DNA of 64,000 nucleotides from Bemisia tabaci. Its lineage: Eukaryota; Arthropoda; Insecta; Hemiptera; Aleyrodidae. Positions 13,482 to 28,400 of this stretch are shown one piece after another (positions within the stretch are counted from its first letter, which is position 1; each line of letters begins with the position of its first letter). The notes under the pieces are model-generated. The model was not told where the DNA came from and made no database searches. It worked only from the letters and a program-made list of their open reading frames with translations. The stretch is taken from the NCBI RefSeq assembly GCF_918797505.1, contig NC_092801.1, forward strand, positions 31,076,487 through 31,140,486. Direction: 5' to 3'. The position numbers were made by a program, and so were the translations under genes.

Positions 13482-16400
13482 ATACATGCGACCTGCTGGT
13501 CACAGCGGAGGGTCATGTCATCATAACAGCGTGAAACACTATAACACGTCTTTCAGCTCACCTCACCTAACGCAAGTCTACTTGAAAACATGCTCTTATG
13601 ATTGTCATTTTATCGAAATTGAGGATACAAACTAATTAAAATATTGTCTCTGAAGAGTCTTATGTGATGATGAATGCATTTTATTCCATTGGAAAGTTAA
13701 AGAAGGGACTCGATTACACGTCATCAGGGGTTACATTTCCAACTTTTCCCTTGAAAAAAAATTATGCTGAGACCAGATAATAGTGTGAAAAATCCCCTCC
13801 TCCTTTTGCAGTCACACAGAAAGAAAGAAAGAAAGAAACAGTAAATCAGTGAAAAACTGAAATTGACGAAATGACGGCAATACAACACGGATTCTCCCGT
13901 TAGAAAATCGTAAAAGTAAATCAAGGCTCACAGTCTTCTCGCGGCCGCGCCGTCTTGAAAATATACGATTCAACATATTGGTAATCCGAATGATCGGGAT
14001 GTGTCAAGTGAACATAGATGAGGGAGGGGAGGGAAAGATCAGATTGAATCATATAACCGAAATAGGTCGGATCGGTGGATGCGGGAAAAAAACTGGCATG
14101 AATGAAGGAGCGACGTTGCGATGGAAAGTGTGACGAATCTCAAAGGTTAGGGTCAGCGCGTCTTCGAGGATATTGACCTGCTATGCTTGATAGGAGCCTT
14201 TGCCAACGCCACGCCGTGCCACCAGAAAGGTTCGCACTCTTCTCTTTTCGAACAAAAAAAAACACGGCCACGGAATATTATTGTTCTTATTTTGCCTTTC
14301 GTTCGGAGGGAGCCTTGTTTGACGGTCTTCGACGATGTCGGTTTGTGTTGGAAAACGCACATCTGTATTCTTACAAGCTTGCAATACTACACTCAATTGG
14401 TAACAATGGTGAGCCGTTGTTAGCGTTAGCCCACATCATGATCCTCAGTTACTTTGGGCACGAAAATGAGACCAGTCGGCGCATGACATCAGACGCGACA
14501 GCGTCAAAGATATGGTGACAGCTGTTTTAATGATTTTCCGATGGGAGGAAGACTTTTATAAATTGAAAATTGACGTTATCAGCAACCATTATCTTAAAAA
14601 ATTATGTTCAAATTCAAAGAAAGGTAGGTATGCGATTTTGAACCTCAGTGACTCGTCTAAACAATTGAAATATTGGCCTTCATCTTCCGAGTCTGATTGC
14701 GGGGGCAGAAGAATGAAATTATCAGTTCACAATATTCTATTAAATTTCGGAACGACCCTGGATTACACCGCGCGAGCGCGCATTGACATGTATTACAAAG
14801 GATCAACTTTTAGGCAGAAAGATGCAGAGAAGGTGAAGCCATCGAGGCTTTTTCGCGTTCTGAAAACTGGCGAGCTTTGAGACATTCTCTAAAAACCATA
14901 CAAAGTTACGCTTTTTTCCCTCGAGTAAGAAATTGTTTCATATTTCTATTTTTTTTTTTTACTTTTTAGAGAATATTGGGGCGAATAAAGAATTCCGTAT
15001 TAGCATCTTTATACATTGCATTATGCTCGCATGAATTGGAAGGATTGCACCAGAATTTCTTAACTTACTTAACTTAACTTACTTAATGTATTCAAATAGT
15101 TCAGACAAGCTGATAACTGTTGAGTATCCAATCCGCATTAATTGCTGAGTGCGCGACACTCAAAAAATTTAGGGCATCACTCTACAACGCACAAACGACT
15201 CCCACTTTTAGTTCTCATTCTTGACGTGTGAGCAAAGGACAAAAGTGCATTTCATGGCGCGTAATTTTCCTCTCAAGTTTCATTTACTTAAAATGAGAAC
15301 CAAACAACATAACACCTTGAAACTTCTGTAAATTTCTCCTAAGTTTAAGAGAATGAATTCCCCACATTTCAAGGAAAAAAATTGGATAATTTTCTGTTGA
15401 AAAAATAAAAAATGAGAGTGATTTTGGCAATGTTTAATGAAGTGGGCAAATACTGTTAAAATCCGTTCAACTGCACCTCGGAAAAATTTGCTGAGTATCA
15501 TTATACCACATTATTAGAGAGTAAAATGATGACAAGAGGCTACATTGATTCATTTTAACAGTCGAACGAATTTAATGTAATTAATCTAATAGACTAAAAG
15601 GATAATTGATTGGATATCAGTCGTTGCTGGCACTTCTGTTTGAAGTCTCCTTAAATTAGCTAAAGGTTTGAGATGTCAAAATATTCGTAATAGTATTTAT
15701 TAGAGGAGGAACTGCATGTCAACGTTCAAGAAATTTCCAAAACTTCATTCTGAACTTCAAAAATAAATGATAAGTGGTGCAAATAGTAGGTTCTGGGAGA
15801 TGCACGCATGTGCCGCACTCTCGGGGATTGAAAAAAGAACTAATCGCGTGAAGAATCGCTCAAACTGGAACTACAACGATAGATTCCGCGTCTAAGTGCC
15901 TGACAGTTAGGCCGCATGCGAAACTTCTAGAGCAGGAAGAGTACAAGCATTCTTCAAGAAGGGTCCGATTATCAGTGACGACCCTCGACGACCCTCATTA
16001 AAGCGGAACGACCTTTTTCGAATCCGGGTCTCGCGGCCGTCACGGGTAGTTATCGCCCTTCGATGAAAACAATGGATCGGACGGCGAAGAAGGACTCAAG
16101 AATGCTCAAAGTAGTCACCAAGTACAGAAAAATCGTCTTCTTCAGAGCTTCTTGGACTTTTCAGAAGCCTCCAAGAAGCCTCCAAGACGCAGATTAAGAA
16201 GCAAAATGTTACCAGGGGAACGATGAGACATCATACCACAAAAATGCCTTCAAAAGTCGAGATACTGTAAGCACATCTGCGAAGGTAAAATATGTGTATC
16301 ATATGAAAAATTGAACTTAAAGTAGCGAGAGGTACATGTGACTTTCGAACCGCGAACGGTGTAGACATTAAAAACGCCTTTAAAAGACGAGATACTTCAC

Positions 16401-19400
16401 GCACATCCCCGGGAGCAAAATAGTTGTGTCCAGTACGCAGAGGCTGTGAGTCTAAAGAGAGAGGACAAGAAAAAGGGGCAGTTTATCTTCTTCTCTTCGA
16501 TTGGTGCAGCTTCCAATACAATGTTTCCTCCGTGCTTATATCCCGCACAAACACTTCATCATGCATAGATAGAGCCAAATACAACACCAAGGTTACCAAT
16601 TTGTTCGAGGAAGCTGGAGCCAAGGCAACTCTATTAATGTATTTGGAAAGCATTTTGCAAAAAGGAACCACTAGCATTGCAATGTTGCTAAGATCGTGCA
16701 ACTTCTTTTGTCTTGGAGGAAAAAGCCGATTATCCATTAATATTTTCTATTTTACTAGCTAAAAACTGTAAATTTAAGACAAAAATTGATTACGTTTCAT
16801 TTAGGCACAGCTCATTTAGCCACGTGGCAAAATGCAACAAAAAATGTTGCATCTTGCCACAGACTTTAGGTGCTATGTGGCTAAAGGAAACAAGAAAAAT
16901 TAGTGTGGCAAACGTGGCAAAGTGCAACAAATTATGTTGCAGTTAGCCACATGGCCAAAGGATAAAACCAGGTATCTACATTGCAGCGCCAATACTAGGC
17001 AAATGCAAGACCTCAATTGAGGTGTTTCAAAAATAAACGAAATTCGAGATCTGCGAAGTTATCGTTTACCATTTTCTCAAATTTGCTTACAGTCACTACC
17101 AGGATGTGTGTGCGGCTCATGTTGGGCGTTTGCGGCTGCCGCTGCTGTTGAGATATTTTTCGCTAGGGTTGCAGGCGAAATAACCCCGCTCTCCAAACAA
17201 GGTGAGGCAATACAAATCCCTTCCGAAATGAGGAAAAGTATTAAAACCCTGGCAGTGCCAAAACAGGCTGTACATTAAAAATATATACGGTAATCCAGGG
17301 TTAAACAGCCAGGCGGCGCAAGCCAAAGTAATAGCCGCGAGCAATGTAAAACAAAACAAACCGATAGAGAAAAAACATAGACAGAGAAAGAAAAATGATG
17401 AAAGGCACAACGAGATCAATAGGAGAGAAACAAAATAGAAGGCACACTGAGATTGAGGAGGAGCTAAATAGAAAGTAAAAAGCAAGAAAATAAAAGAATG
17501 TATCAGTAAAAGTAAGAAAATAAGAAAATAAAAAGATGCCAAATGAATAAAAGATTGCCGGTTAGAGGGGGCAGTAGAATGCCCTGCTAGGCTAAGGCCC
17601 CCTCAACTAGAGAAGAAAAGAAGAAGAAAAAAAAGGGTTAAACAGCCAGACTGCGGGAGCTTGTTCTGGGTCAAAATAAGGACTTTTTTGTTGTATAAAG
17701 TTAAGTTTTTCCAAAATTGTCCCCAGTTGCAGCTACGCCCTCCCTAAAAAATAAAATTGGAAATCAAATAGTCTCTCCTGAATTTTGGCAACGGTTGTGA
17801 ACCAAATTTCATGAGATGTGTACTTTCCTGTAATTTTATGCCCTGAATTCATAAATGATCTAAATAAAAATCGAAATCTTAATTTAAAGAGGGGGTTTGG
17901 GGATGTTTTGGCTCCTGCAGTCTGGCTGTTTAACCATGAATCACCCTGTATAAAGGAAATCTTAAATTGTAGCTTATCCAAAATTTAAAGTATCGTTTTT
18001 GAAGTGGGAAACTCAAAGAAACGCTAATTTCTTACGCAGATTGTGAAGTTAGGAGTGCATTTCAGACTCAGTCAGTGCGCTCATCGTTATTTTTGAGCCA
18101 TTTTCTATAAGGATAAACCATATTTTTTTTTTTTTTTTTTTTCTTATTTTTTTTTCTCTTTTTTTTGCTCCAGCAAAGTTTGCAACAAGCTTATTGTCTT
18201 TATTCTCAAAAGTTTGGTAATTTTGGCAGCGTTGCTTGACTGCATCCCTGGCGATGGCTGTAAAGGCGGAAAAAATTGCAAACGCTCTGGACTACATTAA
18301 AAAATCCGGACTGCCAACTTCCAATGCTTACCCATACAGGGCAAAGAAAGAGCCGTGTAGGTCAGACGTACCACCTTACGCAAAGATTACAGACTTCGTG
18401 AGGCTCACAGACGATATAGAATCTCACGTAAGGTGGTTGCAAATTAGTCCAATCACAACGAACATGATCGCTCCTGTAGAGTTCCAAGTAAGTATTTATC
18501 CGTAGTATGAGGTTATCTCTAGTTGGTAAGAATCTGGATTGGACCACGATTCGCAAAATAGGAACTACAATTGGACGGAGTTAAACAGAAAGGAACCAAG
18601 CCACATCGGGATCGAACCGAGAAAAAGAGGCTTACAGTTTAGCTCCTGCATAAGACTCAATGTAAGAGTTAAAGTTCAATTTCTGCAAAATTTGCTCCAA
18701 CAAAAAACTTTGAATATTTGGCGATAGACAGTAGAGCAGTGGTTGAGTTCAAAACCACTCATACCTCAATTTTTTCCAAAATGTGGGTTGGCTCCTTTCT
18801 GCTTAACTCAGTCCAATTATTGGCCCTAATAGAAACATCGCATGTACCATTACATCCCTTAGACCCGTGTCACGCTATCAAAATACTCCATCAACATGTC
18901 AAGGTCAAGTGCTGTGATTGGTCCTAGCCATCGAATAAACCAATATCAACCCCTGACCTTGATTTTTTTTTTTTTTAATTTGTGTCTCCAAGAAGTGCAT
19001 AATTTAATACAAATTGTTCCAGTTATATCATTATTCACTAACATTATTAATATACTATAAAGCTTTTATTATATTATACATCTTTTTTGATATATTTTTT
19101 TTGTACCTTTGATAGTGTGACACAAGCATTCTGAAATAGAATTTTACGTACAGGACACGATTCGCGCAACAAAAATTACTGAAATTAACTCCGGACCAAC
19201 ATATTTAATGTTTCTTAACGCGTGAATTCAAACCTCCCACTCATGAAAAGTTCAACGGTGTACGTGAGTCAAATCGCACACTGAAAATTACCGTGACACT
19301 CTCTGCGATATGAGAACCTGGCAACCTCAATCTTGACGCTTTGGCTCAGCTGTAGCAAGTTGTTTTTAGTTTCAAAAACACAGGGTGGGAAATGAACAGT

Positions 19401-22400
19401 GCTGGATTGAGAAGCCTGCCAAAATCGTTGTAGTACGCGATTGGACTCACGTAAAGTATTGAGTTTCGTGTGATTGGGCAATTTAAATTTCCCGTAACCA
19501 AGGTAAAATAAAAACGTTAATATCATAGATATGAAATGATTTCGGCAATTTTCGGTGCAAGAATCGTGTTTTGCCTGAAATTCTGATTATGAAACATGAA
19601 TCAGAATCCTTAAATTCGTACCTTTTCCAGCGGTCCATTCTCAAGTGATATTATCTACACTTTTGAAAATACTGACGTGCTGAGGTAGAACGTCGTATGA
19701 GCCATTACATACATATCAAGCCGCTAACTCAGCGCACTAGAGCGCTCTGCGACTCCAAATCGCCATCGGAATCGATCCTCCCACAAATCATCGGGCAAAT
19801 TACACCGTCTGATCTCCCCCTCCACTCCCTCCCGCCAACCTTTTACTGGACGTCCACGCCGCCTTCTTCCGGGAGGAACCCAATCAAATACCTTTCTGGG
19901 AAACCTACTATCTGCCATTCTCCGCACATGTCCATACCAAACCAGCTGCCTGGTTTTGATATCGTGCACAATATCTTTCTCAACTCCCATTATCTCACGC
20001 ACTCGTTCATTACGAACGCGCCCTCTCCGCGAGATCCCTGCGGACCTTCGCCAAAAGTCCATTTCGGTTGCCCGTAAGATATCCTCAGATCTTTTCTTCA
20101 ATTGCCAGACCTCACTCCCGTACGTAATTATGCTCTTCACGATGGCGCTGTAAATTCTCCGTTTATTTTCCCGCCATGACCATTATGAGCCATTAACCGT
20201 TGCCAAATTGCCTTAGATAAAATACGAATTTGAGAGGAAAGTTGGGGGTATTTTTTCCATTTTTAGAGAATTTCATTAGCTATTTAATCTACAGTACCTG
20301 GATCCTTTAACAAAAAATATTCCCAACCTTTCCATAAAATAGGTATTAAATTGGGAGAAATTAGGCGACTTCCGAATATTCATGAGGCGATTGTCCTTAA
20401 GGTCCAGTTACACGATCAAATTGAACCATCAAATTGGGCCTCTCATTGGTCGCATCCTCACCTCAGTTCTTTTTCCACCAATCAGAGCTTCATTTTGATG
20501 GCTCAATTTGATCGTGTAACTGAACCTTAAGTGCAGAAGAATAATGACCTGCTCCTTTGTTGAAAATGACTCGATCAGTTGGCTCGAGGATCGAGTGAAA
20601 CGAGATTCCGATTTAAAATAAATGTAATTGATTTATTTAGAGTCAATTCGACGAGCTCACAAATACTATGATTCACGCAAACCCAATGCACATAGTCCCA
20701 TTTATCATAAATTTGCACAATCAAAGTCAAATGTGACTCGGAAGTAGGGTTAAAGGTGACTCAATCTCATTTTAAGGTATAAGTTCAATATGGCATTTAA
20801 ACTGTGTGATATTAAGTTTCCCGGATTTACTCAAGTCTGTAGTGCGCAGTTTTTGGTTATGTTTCATTTCTGAATTTGAGTGACTTTCCTAAAAACTGGG
20901 ACAATTGCTTTTATCGCCTATCTGCGATTTTAAACGAACTTCCTTGCAAAAAATCGCAGTCAGATTGTTAATCAGTAATTTGTGCATATTAAAACGGATT
21001 CACTCAAAAACAATGAGAGGGTAACATTGTGGTCGGTGTTTCCGATTACTAATCTGCATTTTGTTTCATCGCTTTTGGGTGACCTTTCCTTAGTACAGGC
21101 AAGCTTACTTTAGATTCTATCTGTGATTTTACACGAAGATTTGGGAAGTTTAGAAACAGTACCTATATTCCTTTTGTCTGATTATTTTCAAGAGAATATG
21201 GGACATTTCTTAACGATCCGCAATTTTGTACCCTAATAAGGGCGCATCCTATGGCTATCTACGGTTAAATTACACGGAAAAATTAAATTGCTGATTTAAC
21301 AATGCAATTGCTAAAAAAAAGTGACAGTAATATTTCAACGTAGATTTCACAACGTAAAAATGCTACTTCAACCACGGGGATGGTTTAAGTTGCATTTTTG
21401 GTTGAAAAATCTACATTGAAACATTGCAGACACTTTTTTTAAGAAATTGAATTGTTAAATCAGCAATTTAATTTTTTCCGTGTAGGGCTGGATCAGGTAT
21501 TTTCGTTCAATTGCGAATTTCATTTAAGCTTATAAAGTTTCCGATAATGACCTACAAAGGTGGTTTTTGTTTTTAAAGAGGTCGCTTGGTGTATTCCTCG
21601 GAAAAGAGCGGAGTGAGTCAAAACAAACTTTGACATTCATACTTCGTATGCTTTTATTTGAAGAGCTTCACTTTTTTTTTTTTTCAAAAAGTCGCCGCAG
21701 TGGCAAATATTTAAACCCTCCTAGTCAACTACAATATTGGCTGCGTTAAAACTTCTATTCTCTGTCTCAGCACTACGTCTCCGGAGTGTTTGATGTACCT
21801 CGATGTGGCGGTGTCGAATTAGGAGACCTAAACCATAGTGTTGTTATCGTTGGTCATTTTAAAGGTATGTCCATCTTTATCATTTTTCACTTGAACTTCA
21901 TCGAAAATCATCGAGAACTTCAAATCTGGTCCAAAAATTATGGAAAATAGTCGGATACTCAAAGAATCAAATCACGATGTTATTTGCAAGGCACATGGCT
22001 CATTTTCAACACCCTTAGAATATAGCAAAATTATAATTGAATCAGTGAGAACGGAAACACACCAACTCGAAAAAATGAAAGTAATCAAGACACACACAAA
22101 ACTGCATATAAGGTGAAGAACTTGGTCTAAGAAAAAGATTTTTGGTGTCCAAAAGCAAGCACTTAAGGACAGTTTAAGTGTCCAAGTTGGAACAGATACG
22201 ATAACTTCAATGACCTTTATGAAAATTGTCTGTCCTTAGTGAAAAGTGAGTATTTTCGAGTTACCGAGTTGGTGTGTTTTCGTTCTCACTGATTCACTTG
22301 CACTGATATAAAACGAGGCGTTTTTACTCCTCGTTTTACTGCTCGCCTGTGCCGAAATTTATATGGCACCCGCAAACTCCAAATGACATGAATGCGAAGT

Positions 22401-25400
22401 GAAATAAGCACCATTAAATCATTAGACACCCCGCAATACGAGTAGAATAGAGCTCCCTAGTATCGTAAGCAGAGACAAGAGACCCTCCACTAGTATCTTG
22501 GCCATTGTGGCAGCTTTTACTTTCGGGACTTCAACATTCTACTGTTGACTTACCTACATGGTTGATGTTCGACAACGTGTTGGCAGTTTCGTTTAGCAAA
22601 CAAGCCGAAAATGGCCGACGTTTTGGAAACTTGTTTGGCTCACGACGTCATCCGAAGCTCATCATCGACCATGTAGGTAAGTCAACAGCCGAAACTAGGC
22701 AGGGGGATGACTGTTGCTCCCTAGTAATTGTCCGTAGGAATTGTTGAAACCCCGAAAGTAAAATAAGCTTCCACCTGTCGCTAGGAGGCCAGTGGAGGGT
22801 CTCTTGTCTCTGATCGTAAGCCGCACTCCGTGAGGAGAATTCATTCCGCTCTGCATTCATGAGCCTGTGTCACACGATCAAAATACTCTATCAAAATGTC
22901 AAGGTCATTTGTTGTGATTGGACCAAGTCATCGACGAAGCAGATCACAACACCTGACCTTGATAGTTTGATGGGTAGCTTTGACAGTGTGACACAGGCTA
23001 TATCACTTGGGGTTTCAAAGCACTATAAACACTACGGCACAGAATTCCACTCCAAAATTTTTGACAGTGTGTAGCATTCTTCCGTGACATTTATGAGTAC
23101 CATTACCACCCTTGAGAATGGAAAAGTTCGAGTTTAACGTGATATAATTATTCATTTATAACCAAACCTCCCCCGCCTTTGGAGCACATTTTTTGTGCAA
23201 CCCCTGATTACAACCTGATACTTCGTCGAGACATTTGCAAGAAGCTCCCCCCTTTTCAATTTTCATCGATTAGACTATGATAAAATGTGGCCAAAAATTG
23301 TTTCCCATAGAAGGTAAAAGAAGAAAGATCCAAGATGAAAAATATTTCTCTTTTTTCATCATTTTTAACGTACCTACGTAAATTCTGCGTTGAGAGGTGG
23401 TAAATAAAATTTGTATTTTATATTCTGATTTCAGACGCATGGATTGTTCGGAACAGTTTTACTAGCAGTTGGGGCATAAAGGTATGTAATGCGCAGTTGA
23501 CATCATGCTAAGGATTGGTTAAATGTTAGAATTTTGAACGTGTAATCTGCGATAGAAGCTGAATTCTCATCTAGAGAAGAGACGCTGTCAATTTATGTAA
23601 ATTTAATATTTCTTCCTCGCCTAATTGCAAGGGTTTGCAAAATCGATGGTCACATTTTTGCGAAATATCGATACCCAATTACCCACAAAAAGCAAAAACA
23701 AGCAGTTCCAACGCCAAAGCGTCGGAGGGCGCTTCTTTAACACTGCGCATGCGAGGAACGTTTTCATACGGCCAAGCGAGAGTATTGCAGACGGACGATG
23801 TATAACAAATTGCCTACGTGAAGGTGGTCCGGCAGCAACATACCCGCCGCTAGTCTCTGGAAAATAATAGTAAATAGTAGTTGCGTACGTTGCCAGCGAG
23901 CGCGCTGCGAGCGCATCTGTTTCAATTACCTAGCATCGAGTCGGGCCTCTAACTTTCTATTCTCTCTGACATAACCTTAAACCTTCAACCCAGAGCCGCA
24001 AACAGCTGACGCTTGACGATGCTGCGCCGAGAAAATGAACCAATCACAAAATAGCACAGTAATACGTCACTAAAATGAAGAGATCACGTGACTGTTCGTG
24101 ATTTTTTCGAATCAATCTGAAACTACAACCTCGAATATGAGGCATTTAAGCATAACGAAGCCCCAAAATAGTTTAACCAGGTAATACGTCCGTGCGAGAT
24201 TGTTATGCTTAAAAGCAAAACATTTCACGAAAACTTTTACGAATACCAGATGCAGAAGAAAATCAAATTTTCCCGGGTGTACCAGAATGGCGTCATTACC
24301 CATAAGGCAAAACGGTATGTAGTATAGCACATGTTACATCGGGGGAGTCGAACGGCTGGAAAGGGCGCATCTGGTATCCAGAAGCGCCCAAAATGCACTT
24401 CAAAGATCGTATTCTAGGCAAATGCGTGGCATTCAGTGACGAGACACGAATACTCGATTATCGATATTTCCCCATAAGAAGCTACGGTGAAGAATCGATC
24501 ATTGAGGGTGTTCGTTGCGAACATCCTGTTTATCGATCCTTTTCCGTAGGTTTAAATGATAGATCAATAGATATATCGCAAAGCACGCCACACCACTAGT
24601 GCCATCGATTACTACATTAGTCGCGAGAAGTCCAGGAAACTATAAATACACCAGGATTTTTTTGTTTTCTCCCTTCTCTTGGAGTGTTGCGTAGAGACGT
24701 CAGCCACATTGTGAACGCGGGTTTTATTACACAAGCTGGTTACTGTGTACCACAATCATCTATGACCTATGTTCAATTTGCGTCAGACATCGTTCTCAAT
24801 ATGAGAATACTATGATGTTGGTTTAATTTTGATTGACGTGACGGTCGACAGTCTCGCATTATTAAAACATGGGAAATTTCCACGCGGAGTTTGCGTAAAA
24901 TATGCTGCGAGGGGCCGTCCATAAATTACGTGAGGCTTTTAGGGGGGAGAAGGTCTTTAACAGTCTTACGGTGCCTTGAGAGGGGGAGGAAGGTAGGGCT
25001 GAGCCTTGCGTAATTTTTGGAGGGGGGAGGGGGGGGGGGGGCTAAGGGATGCCTTACGGTGCCTTAGAGAAGAAGAAGGGTCTAAAAATGGGGGAAAGTG
25101 CCCTAATTCATTTTTGGATTTTTGGCCCCCAACCGATCCTGAGCACGAATGATTGGACGTATTTCTGCCAAACGGAACTATATGCATCATGGCGTGAGCC
25201 CATGCCGTGTTATGCATATATTCTTAAGGGTCTCGGGGTTCATGTCTGAATGCACGTAGTTCCGCTTGATAGAAATACTTCTAATGGGTCACTAAACCTT
25301 GTTTATTTTATTGAATAATCTGAAGTACTATGTGAGGAGATAACGTGGTGATTTTTCCGCATTTTCATGGAGCCAAAATCGCAGAGAAAACCGCTTTTGA

Positions 25401-28400
25401 AAAATCTAAAAACTGCAAGACATTTCAAACGCACCCGAATGGCGGGAAACTGACGCGGTTGATGTGCTGCGTTAGTCATATCGCAATCTTCTCTCATTTT
25501 CCTCTGATGTTTGTCAAAATAAAACGTATTTCAATGTAGAGTTGTTGCTTGTTTATTACAGCTAACATGTGAATGAGCTTCGAGTCTTGAATTCAAAAGA
25601 TATAATTTCGACTTTAGTTAGTTATTATAATTTTAAGACATTCGGCGTCTCAGGCTATTAACGTCTGCACGAAGAATAAACAAGTTGGATTTTGCAATCG
25701 CTAGCGATAGCAATATTCGTCATGGGAACGTTAGCTTCTGGGATATGAAAATGTTAAGGTACAGTTCGTTTGTAGTATCTTCTGAATTGAAGGGGCTATG
25801 TAATTTTGTGTTGACATCTCTTTTTTAACATTTTTAATTATTTTCTTTGCATACAAGAAAGCTGTTATGTACCAATTATTTATTTTCGTTGGATTATTTA
25901 TGGTTTTCGGAAGTTACCGCATTTAAGTTTCAGGTTCGCTTATTCGGCGTAAAGTATACAAAAGGTGTCCCAAAAGCACCGGGACTTGTTCTGTAACTTC
26001 GAAAGTAAGATGGATACAGACATGATCTTGATCTCATTTTAAAGATCAACTCAATACCTATCGATTAAAACCAAGATCAGCTCAATCGAATAAAAATTGA
26101 CCGAGTTATGGCAATTTGAAATCAGCGAGGAAAGTTTACGCCTACGGTTTTTAAGGAAGATTCTTCATCGCCGTAAATCGAAAAGTCGGCCTATAAAGTG
26201 ATGCTTATTGTGTTTTTTTTCATTTTCGAGGTGTCATTTATCAACATTTTGTACCACCAAACACAACAGTTGACAGTGCGTATTATTGCAAAGTGCTAAA
26301 GGAGTTGAGAATGCACATTTCCCGGAAACGGTCGGACTTGAAAGCTTCGTGGATACTCCATCAAGACAAGCGCGGCCTCACACATCGAGCTTAACACGTG
26401 AATTTATGAGTAAAAATGGAGTTGAAACAATCCCTCATCCCCCTTACAGCCCTGACTTGGCTCCATGTGATTTTTGGATGTTTCCTACACTTAAAAAGGA
26501 GCTTCGTGGACGAAGATTCGAATCGAAGACCGAAATCCAGAATGCAATTCAAAACTTTTTCAACGCCATCCCAGAGGAAGAATTCAGGAAAACAATGTTG
26601 GATAAGTGGCAAGAGCGTATGAAAAAGTGCATCCGGTTTGATGGACGGTACTTTGAAAAGCAAAAGGAAGTTATGGAAGATTCGGAGGAAAGTGGATACG
26701 AATATTAACTTTTTGAATCCTGGTAAGCGAAAAATCTTCCTAAAAACCGTAGGGGTAAACTTTCCTCACTAATTTCAAATTGTCATAACTCGGTCAATTT
26801 TTATCCGATTGAGCTGATCTTGGTTTTAATCGATAGGTATTGAGTTGATCTTTAAAATGAGACCAAAATCATGTCTGTATCTATCTTACTTTTGAAGTTA
26901 CAGAACCAGTCCCGGTACTTTTGGGACACCCTACGTATGATATTTTTACTCTACACATATGCCTGAATACGCATCATAAGGGACCTATGTGCTTCCTAAG
27001 TTGCCAAGTATTAATTATTGTTTGATGATTGGTCTAAAACATTCAATACAACCAGTAAAAATTAACTGTCCCCTGCGAGATTCGAACCCCCGCTCGCACA
27101 AAAAGTGACATTTACCCGACGTCAGAATGGTGTCTCTGCTGACTGAGCCATCTCGCCGTGTGAGAGCGACGGGAGAAAACAGCACAGTTAAGTGATCTCG
27201 GACGCTGAGCGGGGCTTCACAAAAGACGACCTTGAGATTTCGGCAGTTCGGCCACTGGCGTCATAAGAGACATCGGATTAAAGCGCATTACTCTGTGAGA
27301 CATTGTTTACCTATGCTGTCATATGTCACAAGGTTCATCTCAGTATGGATTTGCGATCGCGGCAGTAAGCTGAGGCAATATTTCTGTATTCATGGATTAA
27401 ATCCATCAATCGAGTTCTGATTTTGGCTCATATATCCGTAACGGGTCCTCCAGAGCAATTTTCCACCTTGTACGATGGTTATTATTTCTTTATATCTATG
27501 TTTAAAATTTGAGGTGGGATAATGGCGGCTTCTCAAGAACACCGAGGTAGGCGATCTTTTGCACCAACGAACAGAAAACTGATGGCGAAAAATAACCAAT
27601 CAGAACCTCCCAAAAAAAAAGAATTTGCCTAAAAACGGAACTTCGTGGTTCTGCGCAGATTTACCAGTCAGACACGACATCTTAAGGTGGAAAAAAACTC
27701 GCTGAAAGCGAATTTTAGCAATCAACACAACTTGACGTAGAGACATGATTGGCTAAAAAATACAACGGTTTTTGATACATCGGAAAATCAACCAAAAATC
27801 GGAGACGGGGCGAAACGCTCAAGGTCGCAGAGGTATAGGGAATCCCATAGCGAAAGCAACGGAACGATTCTAATATCATGGGGAACTCCGTTCCCATGAC
27901 AATAGACATTTGACGGACGTCGTGGAAACCCGTGCCCGCCTCGAATTGGTGCCGGATGACATCATTCGGTGCGGCGTGAAACCGGGGCGTTTTAAATTTG
28001 CATAAGTTGAGCGATTTGAACTGCGCATTTCTCGGCAATTTAGTTACTTGTTCGCGTTTTTAATGTGCGCATCGTGTTCTACGCGTCATTTTCCTTCAGA
28101 AAACTTTATTCGCAAGTCAAAATTCGGTCATGGTTTAGTGACCCATTAGAGACCATAAAAAGATCGTAAGTGGCGAGGTATGAATCATCGGTTAATCATA
28201 TTTTCTCATTTGACGCTATGGTAAAATATTGACCATCATTGGCCGAAGTCCACTTATTTCCAGTGCGGTTTTTCAAAATGTCTGGTCCTATTTTATTTTT
28301 GTGGGGGAAAACAACCAGTATTTATGGCTTAAAATTTATATCGATATTCTGCTGGTATATAAGAAAATCAAGGAAGTTTTCAGGGAATTATGGTGACCAG

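Noticed and set aside
14183..14880. Two nearly abutting plus-strand ORFs as a hidden gene
   Set aside because: No domain, no splice context and overlapping ORFs on the other strand of similar length. Not supportable.
27060..27170. A functional tRNA gene on the minus strand
   Set aside because: A- and B-box-like sequences are present, but the acceptor stem does not pair in the correct register and no clear anticodon arm forms.
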